A DNA stretch of 64,000 nt from Branchiostoma floridae (GCF_000003815.2 NC_049988.1:11391732-11455731); one strand, 5' to 3'. Shown: positions 21,212-33,390, counted from the stretch's first letter. Numbers and translations: made by a program. The notes: generated by a model from the letters alone, not told the origin.

Positions 21212-21941
21212 CTTTGTTAACACAGGAGAATCACATCAGTATAAACAAGCATCAACTCATGGAATGATAATCTATGTATGTGAGATTTATACATTTCAAC
21301 ACAGGCAGTAAAGGCTCTACGAGTGAACCCCTTCACCCTTCTGACATTTGACCCTAAAATGTGAGAAATTATGCACAAACAGTGGACTTGTCTGCTCAAA
21401 GTATTCATATTTAACTAAATCATCTTCGTACCAGTTTATTCAAAAGGCGGCCTACATTGATATAATGATGAGGCGACCTACATGGCTTTAATGGCTGCAC
21501 TGGTGTAGGTAACAATGAAAATTACATGCACCAGACAAATTTTACCTGCACCATTCTGACTTTAGGAAGTATGGATCATACTAAAATTGAGGAACCATTG
21601 CCATTTGTTTCTTCATACTTTATAGGTAGTAACAGTCAATGCAACTAATAACAATCCACATGCACCTACATCATAGGATATTTATGTATAAACCCAGTAC
21701 ATGGACCAGTGCATGTTAGTTGCAGGTAGACACCAGAAATATCTGCATAGCTCAAATTTTACCTGCACAAACCTGCATATGCAGGTGGTATTTCAATTCA
21801 AGCCCTGCTTAAGATAAAGTCAAACTTATATTTCTCACCTATTTGCACCCCTCCCCAAAGCCTAGTCAAAATGTTCATTAAAACATCCCATTGTTCAAAC
21901 GTGCGGCCTTTTTGCGATCACGTAAGCCTTGAAGCTCTTAC
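21212..21941 (-). other. 5' UTR intron of gene E with a MITE
   Basis: The donor is GTAAGAG; the acceptor on the minus strand is TTAACAAAG before GCTGAGCC. The insert 21495-21807 is rich in TGCAGGT/ACCTGCA and ends in AGCCCTG; it is related to the hAT-like MITE at 25386-25932. Exon 2 leader (21020-21211) is described under the leader finding. Confidence 0.6.
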
Positions 21942-22100
21942 CTATATGACTGAAACGTTGACTGGTTGCTGTAGCGTTGAAATAAGCTGAATTTCGCCTC
22001 AAATGATTGAGAAAAATGAGCCCTTCTCGCACGGAGCAAAATGGCGGAAGGAACAAAGCTTCCAGGGGCAAAGGTCAAAGGTTGAACAACCTGATTATTC
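21942..22100 (-). promoter_or_regulatory. Promoter and exon 1 of gene E
   Basis: CAAAATGGCGG lies at 22037-22047, AAAGGTCAAAGGTTGAA (imperfect DR1) at 22070-22086 and CCTGATTATTC follows. Exon 1 holds no ATG, so it is non-coding. Confidence 0.75.
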
Positions 22101-22844
22101 AGGCCGAACACAGGTCACAGTATAACCGCCTCAGGGTTATTGATTACATTCTCCTTCATCAGTGTTAATTATTTACCAACATTTTAACCGGCAAAAATTC
22201 GATATACACTGTATAGGTAAATCTGTTGTTAAGTGGTATGTTATTAGGTAGTGTTTTGCGGACAAACGCACACAGGCAAACCACTGACTTTGAGGACCAT
22301 AATAAGAATGTAGAAACACAACGGTGTGTTATGTTTACACATGTTTTACTACTCTTAATTCCAGTATTCAATGTTGAGATATTCGGAGATATGCCTTATA
22401 TTCAGGTATATGAATGAATCAACGTGTTAGTCAGACATATCAGATATGTACTGATGCGGTTACAAAATATGGAAACATCATTTCGACACACCTCACAGCG
22501 TGCATGCCTAACAAATTCTAAAAATTGGACCTACTTACCTATTACGCCTCTGTATATCAATCTCTCTCTCTCTCTCTAAATGTGTAGTCTTGTAGAATAT
22601 CGTCAAAACTTAATATCGTACAAAAGCATACGATAGATGGTATCTCGATATCAAGCTTTATTTGGTCTTTTAGTGTAACAGTATCATGTAAATGAACAAT
22701 GCTGTTCCTATGATTAACCATTTCATGAATCATATTCAACTGTAAACTGTAAACTACAAGCTTTGCACAGCGTACATTATCACAAAATATACTCAAAGTA
22801 CCAATAGTGTTACTTTTAGTTATTAATTACCATTAGTTAGGACC
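22101..22844. other. Spacer between E promoter and gene F 3' flank
   Basis: Part of the duplicated segment (matches 31468-32069, where about 140 nt including the CT tract at 22557-22576 are missing). No gene is seen. Confidence 0.5.
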
Positions 22845-23136
22845 AATTAAAAGAAGCCGTCAAAACCAAGACTTCCTTATTCGCCTTGCATTCGGTAGGT
22901 CGTGAGTTCGATCCCCGGCCGAGTCATACCAAAGACTTTAAAAATGGTACATGCTGCTTTCTCTGCTTAGCACTCAGCATTCGGGAAAGAGTATGGAAGT
23001 TGAACACACACCACTACCAGTGGACTAGCCCCCTGCTGTAGTGATTGCGATGTGTGGCCCAAGGGCTACTGAAACGGAGATGGGCGTCGCCCTATGCGCC
23101 ATTAGGCGCGGGAAGGACTTTAACTAACAAACTAAA
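22845..23136 (+). mobile_element. tRNA-derived SINE, copy 1
   Basis: It is flanked by a perfect 10-nt direct repeat AGTTAGGACC (22835-22844 and 23137-23146). It has a B box, GAGTTCGATCCCC, near 22904-22916, a SINE-like body and a short TAAC-type tail. Copy 2 is at 32070-32361. Confidence 0.8.
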
Positions 23137-23364
23137 AGTTAGGACCGATGCGTATACACCATTTATTCATTTATTAAGTCACTAAAAGCCTGACGTGAGC
23201 TGGCGTATACACAAAACAACATTTAACATTTTTCTATCATAATCGACATAGAAGTTAAACATAGTTCTTTACATTGTTCTTTAAATGTGAAACATCTATA
23301 GTAATACTCCGAAGCAAGGTTGACCAACCAGCTGTCCTGTACCCACTCTCCCCACACATGGTGT

Positions 23365-24165
23365 TTAATTTGTGTGTTTTTTCTTGTGCAGTTTAAGACT
23401 GTATTTGTGTGCAGAAGAATAGTCACATACGTCACATTTGTAGGGTTTCTCACCGGTATGTCTCTTCATATGTCGGGATAGGTTATACTTTTCAGCAGTT
23501 CTGTACCCGCACTCACCACACATGTAGGGTTTTCCACCAGTGTGTATAGGCATGTGTTGATCTAAAGTATATTTTTTCGCAGCAGAAAAGTCGCGCTGAT
23601 CACATTTGTAGGGCTTCTCGACTGTGTGCTTTTTCATATGAATGGCAAGGTGATACTTGTTCCCTGTCCCGTAATCGCACTCCCCGCACTTGTAGGGTTT
23701 CTCATCCGTATGTTGAGCCATGTGTCGGGTCAAAACAATCTTTTGTGCGGCAGAATAGTCGCACTGGTCGCATTTGTAGGGCTTCTTGCCTGTATGTCTC
23801 CTCATATGTCGGGTTAGGCTGTTCTTGTATTCCGTCCTGTAACCGCACTCTCCACACATGAAGGGTTTTTCACCTTTGTGCGAAGCCATGTGGAGGTCCA
23901 AATAAGATTTATGTGCAGTCGAATAGTCACACTGCTCACATCTGTAGGGCTTCTCACCTGTATGCTCTCTCATGTGATAGACTAAACTGCCTTTCAGCGC
24001 AGCAGAATAGTCACACTGGTCACACTTGAAGGGTTTCTCACCCGTATGTTGTCTCATATGCCTGATTAGCAAGGACTTATACGCCGCCCTGAATCCGCAG
24101 TGGTCGCATCTGTGGGATGTAGCCAACGCAGCATCCAAAGCATCCTGTGCACTTTGCCCTTCCAT
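23365..24165 (-). CDS. C2H2 zinc-finger protein, 9 fingers (gene F)
   Basis: 266 residues from the MEGQSAQDAL start. It has nine finger units; the seventh (YKCDQRDFS) has lost its second cysteine to R. The end KKHTN is shared with E/G relatives and looks natural. The leader between acceptor (exon start 24322) and ATG contains no ATG; it preserves an N-terminal-like frame (KAEPSSE, ENETGTREQQDRE) that is out of frame with the fingers, so the ORF open upstream to 24309 is unlikely to be the real N terminus. The intron is 24323-24767. Predicted nuclear DNA-binding protein. Its duplicate F' encodes the same protein. Confidence 0.8.
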   Translation of the reverse strand: MEGQSAQDALDAALATSHRCDHCGFRAAYKSLLIRHMRQHTGEKPFKCDQCDYSAALKGSLVYHMREHTGEKPYRCEQCDYSTAHKSYLDLHMASHKGEKPFMCGECGYRTEYKNSLTRHMRRHTGKKPYKCDQCDYSAAQKIVLTRHMAQHTDEKPYKCGECDYGTGNKYHLAIHMKKHTVEKPYKCDQRDFSAAKKYTLDQHMPIHTGGKPYMCGECGYRTAEKYNLSRHMKRHTGEKPYKCDVCDYSSAHKYSLKLHKKKHTN

Positions 24166-24322
24166 CTGTCCTGGATGAGTTTGCACAAAGATCTGTGATA
24201 AAAGTGCCTTGTCGGCTGGTGGAGGGTTCTCTGTCCTGTTGCTCTCTCGTGCCTGTCTCGTTCTCTCTCCTGCTAGTTTCCAAAATGCCTTCTCTAATGG
24301 TTCTTTCACTGCTTGGCTCAGC

Positions 24323-24767
24323 CTTTGTTAACACAGGAAAAACACATCAGCATATACAAGCACCAACTCATACCTTTGATACCTCATGGGATGATAATCT
24401 ATGTATGTGAGATCTATACACTTCAGCACAGGCAGTAAATGCAATACGACTTACAAGTGAACCCCTTTACCGGCCTCATTACATTTTGACCCAAAAAAAG
24501 GTGAGAAATTGTGAACCAACAGACAGCGGACTGCTCATCGTATTCATAGAATTAACTGAATCGTGTCAAACCAGATTATTTATGAGGCGGCCTACATTGA
24601 TTTAATGATGAGGCGACCTACATGGCTTAAATGGTCAATTCCCTTGGGATCAAGTCACACCTACATTTCTCACCTATTTGCCCCCTCCCCAATGCCTATT
24701 CAAAATGTTCATTCTAACGTCCCATTGTTTACGATTATTACAATTAAGTAAGCCTTGAAGCTCTTAC
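24323..24767 (-). other. 5' UTR intron of gene F
   Basis: GTAAGAG donor, AACAAAG acceptor. No insert is recognised. Confidence 0.6.
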
Positions 24768-24925
24768 CTATATGTTTGAATCGTTGTTTGGTTCCTGTGG
24801 CGTTGAAATCAGTTGAATTTCGTCTCAAATGATAGAGAAAATTGAGTTCTTCTCGCACGGAGCAAAATGGCGGAAGGAACCAAGCTTCCAGGGGTAAAGG
24901 TCAAAGGTTGAATAACCTGATTACA
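24768..24925 (-). promoter_or_regulatory. Promoter and exon 1 of gene F
   Basis: CAAAATGGCGG at 24863-24873, AAAGGTCAAAGGTTGAA at 24896-24912, then CCTGATTAC. Same module and spacing as gene E. Confidence 0.75.
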
Positions 24926-25385
24926 CGGATCGAACACAAGTCAAGACATACACAGGCAAACCACTGACTTCAATAATAATAATAATCACCAGGTGTATTT
25001 TGCCAGCCAGTAGGTACCCATTATGAGTAATGAGGCTGATTAACGTGGTCGAGGCACCTCCTCGAGCACGGGACCCCCGTTTTACGTCCCTCCCGGAAGA
25101 CGATTTCGTGGAAAGGACGATAATAAAAATGATGTAGACTACAACAGTGTGTTGTTATGAATAAACATGTTGAGTTTAACATATCATTTATATGTACTGA
25201 TGCGGTTACAAATGCTTTATAGAAACTTCGTTTGGACACACCTCACAGCATGCCTCACAAATTCTCAAATTTGGACCTGCTTACCCATAACGCCTCTGGT
25301 TGTAAATATTATAAAGACATGCAAAATTTTCGCGGTAGTCATGACTTCGCGGCGAAGTATAAAAACAACATCTCTGCATTCACGT
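24926..25385. other. Spacer upstream of gene F promoter
   Basis: Contains the short AAT-type microsatellite (about 24977-24986) that is the insertion point of the 1-kb element in the second copy. No gene is seen. Confidence 0.5.
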
Positions 25386-25932
25386 CAGGGCTCGAAATAC
25401 TGTAAATGCATAAACTTTCGCGGTGGTTTCATGTTCGCCGTTTTCGCGGCGGCCGCTTCACCGCGAATTTGAAACCACCGCGAACGTTTTTCCATAACAG
25501 TAAGAGACTACAGTGCATGGTGCTACCGCGAAATTAAAACCACCGCGAAAAGTCAATTTTCCAGCTACCGCGAAATTAAATCTCTGCGAACTTAAATGCA
25601 TTTACAGTACCACATGCATATGCAGGTTAGTGCAGGTAAAATTGGAGCTGTGCAGGTATTTCTGGTGTCTACCTGCACCTTACCTGCAGTGGTCCATGTA
25701 CTGGGTTTTATACATAAATGTCATATGATGTAGGTGTACGTGGATTGATATTAGCCGTATTGATAGTCACTACCTATAACGGAGAATAAAAGAAAAAATA
25801 GCAATGGTTTCTGAACAAGTTTAGTATGATCCATACTTCCTGAATTGTGTATGTTAAATTTGTCAGATGCAGGCAATTTTCAATGTTACCTGCACTGGTG
25901 CAGGTATGCAGAAAGAAATATTTCGAGCGCTG
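25386..25932. mobile_element. hAT-like MITE with a nested second MITE
   Basis: The outer ends CAGGGCTCGAAATA and TATTTCGAGCGCTG form short inverted repeats typical of hAT-type non-autonomous elements; the interior is rich in TGCAGGT/ACCTGCA. A CGCGGTGG-type MITE (25398-25609, ends TACTGTAAATGCA / TGCATTTACAGTA) sits inside it. Confidence 0.7.
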
Positions 25933-26221
25933 ACGTATCCATTCTATAATAGTAGCGAACGCCAAGTCATGCATTCTATGTACTAGTACCTTCCCTCATT
26001 TTTGTGTAGGTCGTATAACTTGGGATCGGATGCTGTAAAGTAGAATAATGTTGCATTCGTTTAGCAACTTACGTTAGACACAATAAGCAACGATTAAAAT
26101 TCATATCGAACACAGCTTGGTGCGTTGCCTTGTGCATAATTCTACCCACGACCGATCAACCCTATGGATATATATTATATAGAAAGACATACGGGTGCTT
26201 GCTCTCTAAGCTGCTCAATTC
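25933..26221. other. Spacer, 3' side of gene G
   Basis: No gene is seen. Homologous to 36172-36460 and to 45521-45815. Confidence 0.45.
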
Positions 26222-26654
26222 CACTTAACGTGGGACCGCGTGGCACGATCGGGAGCGCGTTGGTCTCAGGCCCGAGAGGTCCCGGGTTCAAATCCGCTTG
26301 CCGTGTCACTGATCTTGTGCCCTTGGGAAAGGCACTTTACACGACTTTCCTCACCTAACTCAGGTGTAAATGAGTACATAGCTGCGGCTAGTGGCAGTGA
26401 CAGGCCTTTGTTGTGGTGACAGGCCATAGGGGCATTTTCGGGCATGACGCACCCGCCAAGACACACGAGTCAGGGGTAGGAGGAACCCCTTGCATCCTTG
26501 GTCGGAAGTCCTCCTAGGAGATAGAAACTCCGAACAACAAAGCCAACGGTATGGTGGCTTTGAAAAGGCGTCTTTGACACCTGTTTCGCCATACCCTCCA
26601 TATGTATATGGAGAATCTCAATAAAAAATAAATAAAAAAAATAAAAAATAAAAA
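26222..26654 (+). mobile_element. Long tRNA-derived SINE with AAT-rich tail, copy 1
   Basis: The head contains an A-box-like GTGGCACGATCGGGAGCG and a B-box GGTTCAAATCC (26284-26294). The body has the CCTTGGGAAAGGCACTTTAC segment common to marine invertebrate SINEs, and the tail is A/T rich (26620-26654). The homologous site beside gene J (about 45808-45818) lacks it, which confirms insertion. Confidence 0.8.
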
Positions 26655-27271
26655 TTGCATTCAGATCAGATTAGCTAAAGTTAGCGAGACAGACTACATT
26701 GTCACGCTAACCACAATGTGTTGCTATTAATCATCTTCGCTTGGTTTTATTTCCGTCTCCCCTATTCTCTCTTTCCCTCTATTTCACAAAAAATCAGATA
26801 GCTTTTGCTCAAACAAGAAAAATACATGCAAAAGTCCCACGTCACAAAAACAAAACACTACGGAAACTGCCGTAGGTTTATTCTAAGTCTACAACAATGG
26901 ATCAGCAATGTAAGATATGCCTATGGAAAGACAAGCAAACAAGAATAAACTAGTATTTTCAATTAAGGTTATTTCATTTTAATATTTTTATTGCTTCTTG
27001 AACATGGCCAGCTACAACGCACTGGCAATAAAGCTACACGAGGGCATTCAAGAATTTAAATTTCAAGACATGGGCGTATTTCCGCACTGAAACGTACAGA
27101 TAAGCAAATACATCCAGGGATGTTTACAAGTTCTCTATGCTATACATATATCTTTCAGTACCTATAATGAAATATTAGCATCATGGGCAAAAGTTTAGGT
27201 TTTGATATTATCTTATGCTACTGTAGGATCTGCTTGGAGATTACTGTACCCACACACCCCACACATGGTAT
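26655..27271 (-). other. 3' flank of gene G
   Basis: Probably 3' UTR; the minus strand has AATAAA near 26988-26993. No other feature is seen. Confidence 0.45.
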
Positions 27272-28084
27272 TTAACTAGTGTGTTTTTCCTTGTGCAGTT
27301 GAAGACTGTATCCGTGTGCAGCAGAATAGTCACACATGTCACATTTGTAGGGTTTTTCACCTGTATGTTTTCTCATATGTTGGGTTAGGCTATACCTGTA
27401 TTCCGTCCTGTACCCGCACTCTCCACACATGTAGGGTTTTTCACCTTTGTGCTTAGCCATGTGGCAGTCAAAAGCCCACTTTTGTGCAGCAGAATAGTCG
27501 CACTGGTTACATTTAAAAGGTTTCCAACCTGTATGTTTTTTCATATGTTCAGATAGGTGAAACCTGTTATCAGTCTTGTACCCACACCGTCCACACATGA
27601 ACTGTTTTTCAACTGTTTGTTCAGCCATATGTTGGTCCAAATGAGATGTTTTTGCAACGGAGTAATCATTCTGGTCACATCTGTTTGGTTTTTCAACTCT
27701 GTACTTAGCCACATGTTGGTCCAAATGAGATTTATCTGCAGTAGAGTAGTCGTACCGGTCACATTTGTAGGACTTCTTACCTTTATGCTTTCTCATATGG
27801 TAGATTAAACTGCCTTTCAGTGCAGCAGAATAGTCACACTGGTCGCACTTAAAGGGTTTCTCACCCGTATGTTTTCTCATATGCCTAGTCAGCTGAGACT
27901 TGTAAGCCGCCCTGTATTCGCATTCCCCACACATAAAGTCCTTTTCACCATGTGTCTCACCCGTATGTTTTCTCATATGTCTCGTCAGCTGAGACTTGTA
28001 AGCCGCCCTATATCCGCAATGGTCGCAACTGTGGGACGCAGCCAACACAGCATCTAAAGCATCCTCGGCTCTTTGCCCTTCCAT
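27272..28084 (-). CDS. C2H2 zinc-finger protein, 9 finger units (gene G)
   Basis: 270 residues from MEGQRAEDAL. Of nine units, two adjacent ones are dead: unit 4 (CDRYDYS...HVAKY) and unit 5 (CDQNDYS...HMAEQ), and their linkers no longer read TGEKP. Here the leader frame is still open and in frame (KAEPSSG, GHSGDETSN, TGTRGQQDKEK) up to a stop beyond the acceptor, but it contains no ATG; only a GTG is available. That frame aligns with the N terminus of genes A and B, suggesting a relic. The intron (28295-31309) is enlarged to 3.0 kb by inserted DNA. Confidence 0.8.
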   Translation of the reverse strand: MEGQRAEDALDAVLAASHSCDHCGYRAAYKSQLTRHMRKHTGETHGEKDFMCGECEYRAAYKSQLTRHMRKHTGEKPFKCDQCDYSAALKGSLIYHMRKHKGKKSYKCDRYDYSTADKSHLDQHVAKYRVEKPNRCDQNDYSVAKTSHLDQHMAEQTVEKQFMCGRCGYKTDNRFHLSEHMKKHTGWKPFKCNQCDYSAAQKWAFDCHMAKHKGEKPYMCGECGYRTEYRYSLTQHMRKHTGEKPYKCDMCDYSAAHGYSLQLHKEKHTS

Positions 28085-28294
28085 CTGTCCTGGATGATTT
28101 TGCAGCACGTATATCTGTAATGACCGAACCTTGTCGGTTGGTTGAGGATCAATACCACACGCCTCCTTCAGCAGAGTTTCCTTTTCCTTGTCTTGTTGCC
28201 CTCTCGTGCCTGTCTCGTTCTCTCTGTTGCTAGTCTCGTCCCCAGAATGCCCGATGGTCTCTTCTTTAACAGCTCTTCCACTGCTTGGCTCAGC

Positions 28295-31200
28295 CTTTGT
28301 TAACACAGGAGAATCACATCAGTATAAACAAGCATCAACTCATGGAATGATAGTCTATGTATGTGAGATTTATACATTTCAACACAGGCAGTAAATGCTT
28401 TACGGGTTCACCCTTATGAAATTTGACAAAAAAAGGTGAGAAATCAGGTCCCTGAAACAGACAGTGGACTAGTCTGCTCAAAGTATTCATAGAATTAACA
28501 AACTTATCTTCGATGTACTTGCAGATAATTCTTATCATCAGTAATTATCACCTGTATTATGCAATGTACACAACATTTTGCAAAAAAAAACGGGCCTACT
28601 TATCATTTCCCGTGGCACTACATTTTAACTGCTATGTGTATTCTTAACAAACTTAACACTTAGTTGAACTGGCTGCACAACTAGTTAACTTGTCAACTTA
28701 ACCTTTGTCCTACACCATCCAATTCTCCCTCTACTTATTGGTACTACATCCTACATTCTTCAAGTTTTTCTCTGCTGGTCTTTTATCAGCCACATCTGGG
28801 AGTAACTGGAATATTCCTCCTAATGAACAATTAAAGTTTTAGTTTTATGATTGTGTCTACCATGGTGATGAATGATGATGGTCCTCCATCTGCATCGATG
28901 ACGTCCTACTCAAGTACAACACCATCATTACAGTGATTTGTAGTTAAATTTCTTTTTTATGACTGTGGTTATTCGAAGAAAGATCAGACTGACACATGCA
29001 TGTAACTGAATTGTATATAATACATCAAGAGGATTTGGAGTAAAAATAGATTAAGTAGATAAATATCCAAAACCGGATGGAAAAGGTAAGTCAATGAGTG
29101 TCATTGCTTCTACACCATCTTCTACAACTGAACCTGGGTACCAAGTGGGCTTGTCTTGGAGGTCGCCATACCAAACTGTAGGGACAAGAATATAATATTG
29201 CAGGTAAGTACAACAGATTTATGATTTTTACTAAATTAACCAGAGGAGCAAAGTCAAGCAAAACACCCCATGGCAGTCAAAGAGCACTTAAACAATCTGG
29301 ATATAACAAGCTTATTTCACGATGACATTGAAAATGCCATAAGCATTTCGAAAAAAAATGGGCACAGGTTCCCCGGCTGACCCCTAACCGGGGGCCACGG
29401 TGCCTCAAGTTCAACAAGTGTAAAAATGCACTCATGGTATTTTGGACTCGGAACGAGGCAAGAAATGATTCACACAAATAATAACAATAATAAAAATGCC
29501 ATCTAAATTCTTATTTTGAAAAAATTGGGCATAGGTTCCCCGGCTGACCCCTAACCGGGGGCCATGGTGCCTCAAGTTCAACAAGTGAAAAAATACACTC
29601 ATGGTATTTTGGACTCGGAACGAGGCAAGAAATGATTCACACAAATAATAACTGACAATAAAAATGCCATTTAAATTTCTACTTTGAACAAAATTGGGCA
29701 TAGGTTCCCTGGCTGACCCCTAACCGGGGGCCACGGTTGCCTCAAGTTCAACAAGTGAAAAAAATACACCATGGTATTTTGGACTTGGAACAAGGCAAGA
29801 ATATCTGATATATCTATGATTCACAAAGCCAAAATTAACAAGAAAGAAATTGATAAATAAATCTAAAATCGTAATGTTTTACATAAATTTCATGACTAAA
29901 CATGGATTTTGCATTGCCATGCATTCAGTCTATAGAAAACAAAATTGGTCAAACAAACAAAAAACAACTGTTTCCTTGACACACCACCGCATCACAACAC
30001 AAACCTTCAGTCTACAGACACTAAAATGCATCAAAAGTATTTTACCTGCAAATTCCTCCTCCATAGCGTCGAAAAGGATCAGTTTGTGCCGCTTCAGTCA
30101 CATATCTTCTATTTGTAAGAAGCGCGCGGCCCGAGTTCGGCGCGTCAAGATCGCGCGGCCGGCCAAACACGGCGCGCGGGCCGACCTCGGCTGGAAAACA
30201 AGCTCCGCCGGAGTGCATGCAATATACATGCCGATATGACAGCAAAACGTAACCTAGTTTTTGTCGTCATTTTGACACCGGTGACAATCTGCAAAAATAA
30301 GTTTTTTTCCGGTGGTTTTTAGAATTTAAGATCGATCGATCGTTTCAAGTGGACTTTTGACCCACAAAAAAAGGAAATTCCCTACTGTCACCGGGATCAT
30401 TTTAAAGCTCGTATATCTGCTCTTTCAAATGGTGCTACTTTCATTCTGCTGCAGTCTAACCCAGCGATGTGCAGGCGGAAGTGTCCCGCGCCACGCCGGG
30501 CGTACCGCTTACGGCGCGCCGTTTTCACCGACAAATTTCTGGCGTTTTGAACATTTTACAAACTATACAAACATATCACAAGAAAGAGAAACTTATATGC
30601 TTTATTGTCATGGGTAACTTTGCCTCTAGGAACGGATAGTTTTTGTGCCGCGGGTGTGGGAAGATGGTAAGAAATTTACCGATCGCCATGCGGTGGAACG
30701 TTTTCGCGGTAGCGTTGGAATACCTACTTGCACATGGAAAATTTATGTCTGCCAGCCGGCCACCCAAAAAAAAGTCTAGGGTCGGCATGTTTTTCTAGGG
30801 TCGGTCGGGAAACAGGAAACACAACATTTTTTTTCCTAGGCCCGAGGGCCTCAAATTTCCCCTATCTGGTCGGAAAAGGTTTAGTGCAAAATGTGGTCCT
30901 TCTGAACTTTTGCATAAATTATGATAATGAGTTGGAATTAGCAACACCTTAACGTCTCAAAATCTTCCTCTTACATTAATGAAGCAATGTATATACAATG
31001 ATCGCCGATAAGAAATGGTACTGAGATTTTATGAACAAAACATTTTGGGGTCCGTTTGGACCCCACTCGGTCATTTTAGTCGCAAAAAAAGGTCGGGTGC
31101 TTGAGGGTTGGTTAATGATGCAGCCTACATTGATTTAATGATGAGGCGGCCTACATGGCTTAAATGGTCAATTCCCTTGGGATCAAGTCACATCTACGTT

Positions 31201-31309
31201 TCTCACCTATTTGCCCCCCTCCCCAATGCCTATTCAAAATGTTCATTCCAACGTCCTATTGTTCAAACGTGCGGCCTCTTTACGATCACGTAAGCCTTGA
31301 AGCTCTTAC
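28295..31309 (-). other. Enlarged 5' UTR intron of gene G with about 2.6 kb of inserted DNA
   Basis: Homology to the introns of E, F and H stops near 28512 and resumes near 31110. The insert has no recognisable transposase or RT. It holds the tandem repeat at 29325-29812, a GC-rich patch at about 30120-30215 and another near 30470-30530. Its ends were not resolved as TIRs. Confidence 0.5.
29325..29812. repeat. About 168-bp tandem repeat, nearly three copies
   Basis: The phrase GGTTCCCCGGCTGACCCC recurs (once with one change) near 29367, 29534 and 29703, with the rest of the unit aligned. Each unit holds a small CCCCGG...CCGGGG hairpin. Confidence 0.85.
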
Positions 31310-31467
31310 CTATATGTTTGAAACGTTGCCTGGTTCCTGTAGCGTTGAAATGAGCTGAATTTCGCCTCAAATGATAGAGAAAAATGACCTCTTCTCGCAC
31401 GGAGCAAAATGGCGGAAGGAACAAAGCTTCCAGGGCCAAAGGTCAAAGGTTGAATAACCTGATTATT
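31310..31467 (-). promoter_or_regulatory. Promoter and exon 1 of gene G
   Basis: CAAAATGGCGG at 31405-31415, AAAGGTCAAAGGTTGAA at 31437-31453, then CCTGATTATTC. The donor is GTAAGAG. Near-identical to the gene E module. Confidence 0.75.
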
Positions 31468-32069
31468 CAGGCCGAACACAGGTCACAGTATAACCGCCTC
31501 AGGGTTATTGATTACATTCTCCATCATCAGTGTTAATTATTTACCAACATTTTAACCGGCAAAAATTCGATATACACTGTATAGGTAAATCTGTTGTTAA
31601 GTGGTATGTTATTAGGTAGTGTTTTGCGGACAAACGCACACAGGCAAACCACTGACTTTGAGGACCATAATAAGAATGTAGGAACACAACGGTGTGTTAT
31701 GTTTACACAGGTTTAACTACTAGTACTCTTTATTTCAGTATTCAATGTTGAGATATTCGAAGATATGCCTTATATTCAGGTATATGAATGAATCAACGTG
31801 TTAAGTCAGACATATCAGATATGTACTGATGCGGTTACAAAATATGGAAACATCATTTCGACACACCTCACAGCGTGCATGCCTAACAAATTCCAATAAT
31901 TTGACCTACTTACCTATTGAGCCTCTGTTTGTTTATCAGTCTCTCTTTTATGAATCATATTCAACGGTAAACTGTATACTACAAGCTTTGTACAGCGTAC
32001 ATTATCACAAAATATACTCAAAGTACCAATAGTGTTACTTTTAGTTATTAATTACCATTAGTTAGGACC
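31468..32069. other. Duplicated spacer (copy 2)
   Basis: Matches 22101-22844 with an internal deletion. No gene is seen. Confidence 0.5.
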
Positions 32070-32361
32070 AATTAAAAAAAGCCGTCAAAACCAAGACTTC
32101 CTTATTCGCCTTGCATTCGGTAGGTCGTGAGTTCGATCCCCGGCCGAGTCATACCAAAGACTTTAAAAATGGTACATGCTGCTTTCTCTGCTTAGCACTC
32201 AGCATTCGGGAAAGAGTATGGAAGTTGAACACACACCACTACCAGTGGACTAGCCCCCTGCTGTAGTGATTGCGATGTGTGGCCCAAGGGCTACTGAAAC
32301 GGAGATGGGCGCCGCCCTATGCGCCATTAGGCGCGGGAAGGACTTTAACTAACAAACTAAA
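32070..32361 (+). mobile_element. tRNA-derived SINE, copy 2
   Basis: Carried along by the segmental duplication; same AGTTAGGACC flank as copy 1 and only a few differences. Confidence 0.8.
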
Positions 32362-32589
32362 AGTTAGGACCGATGCGTATACACCATTTATTCATTTATT
32401 AAGTCACTAAAAGCCTGACGTGAGCTGGCGTATACACAAAACAACATTTAACATTTTTCTATCATAATCGACATAGAAGTTAAACATAGTTCTTTACATT
32501 GTCCTTTAAATGTGAAACATCTATAGTAATACTCCGAAGCAAGGTTGACCAACCAGCTGTCCTGTACCCACTCTCCCCACACATGGTGT

Positions 32590-33390
32590 TTAATTTGTGT
32601 GTTTTTTCTTGTGCAGTTTAAGACTGTATTTGTGTGCAGAAGAATAGTCACATACGTCACATTTGTAGGGTTTCTCACCGGTATGTCTCTTCATATGTCG
32701 GGATAGGTTATACTTTTCAGCAGTTCTGTACCCGCACTCACCACACATGTAGGGTTTTCCACCAGTGTGTATAGGCATGTGTTGATCTAAAGTATATTTT
32801 TTCGCAGCAGAAAAGTCGCGCTGATCACATTTGTAGGGCTTCTCGACTGTGTGCTTTTTCATATGAATGGCAAGGTGATACTTGTTCCCTGTCCCGTAAT
32901 CGCACTCCCCGCACTTGTAGGGTTTCTCATCCGTATGTTGAGCCATGTGTCGGGTCAAAACAATCTTTTGTGCGGCAGAATAGTCGCACTGGTCGCATTT
33001 GTAGGGCTTCTTGCCTGTATGTCTCCTCATATGTCGGGTTAGGCTGTTCTTGTATTCCGTCCTGTAACCGCACTCTCCACACATGAAGGGTTTTTCACCT
33101 TTGTGCGAAGCCATGTGGAGGTCCAAATAAGATTTATGTGCAGTCGAATAGTCACACTGCTCACATCTGTAGGGCTTCTCACCTGTATGCTCTCTCATGT
33201 GATAGACTAAACTGCCTTTCAGCGCAGCAGAATAGTCACACTGGTCACACTTGAAGGGTTTCTCACCCGTATGTTGTCTCATATGCCTGATTAGCAAGGA
33301 CTTATACGCCGCCCTGAATCCGCAGTGGTCGCATCTGTGGGATGTAGCCAACGCAGCATCCAAAGCATCCTGTGCACTTTGCCCTTCCAT
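32590..33390 (-). CDS. C2H2 zinc-finger protein (gene F', duplicate of F)
   Basis: 266 residues, identical in amino acids to gene F, including the R in place of the second cysteine of finger seven. The leader, intron (33548-33992) and promoter are also copied. A few nucleotide differences occur around it (for example near 23280/32505 and 24393/33614), so the copies are not a pure text repeat. A very recent duplication, or two haplotypes assembled in tandem, would explain this. Confidence 0.8.
   Translation of the reverse strand: MEGQSAQDALDAALATSHRCDHCGFRAAYKSLLIRHMRQHTGEKPFKCDQCDYSAALKGSLVYHMREHTGEKPYRCEQCDYSTAHKSYLDLHMASHKGEKPFMCGECGYRTEYKNSLTRHMRRHTGKKPYKCDQCDYSAAQKIVLTRHMAQHTDEKPYKCGECDYGTGNKYHLAIHMKKHTVEKPYKCDQRDFSAAKKYTLDQHMPIHTGGKPYMCGECGYRTAEKYNLSRHMKRHTGEKPYKCDVCDYSSAHKYSLKLHKKKHTN

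Noticed and set aside
23365-24309. Longer N terminus of gene F beginning at 24309
   Set aside because: No ATG there, and the stretch is frameshifted relative to the relic N-terminal frame; the first ATG is MEGQ.
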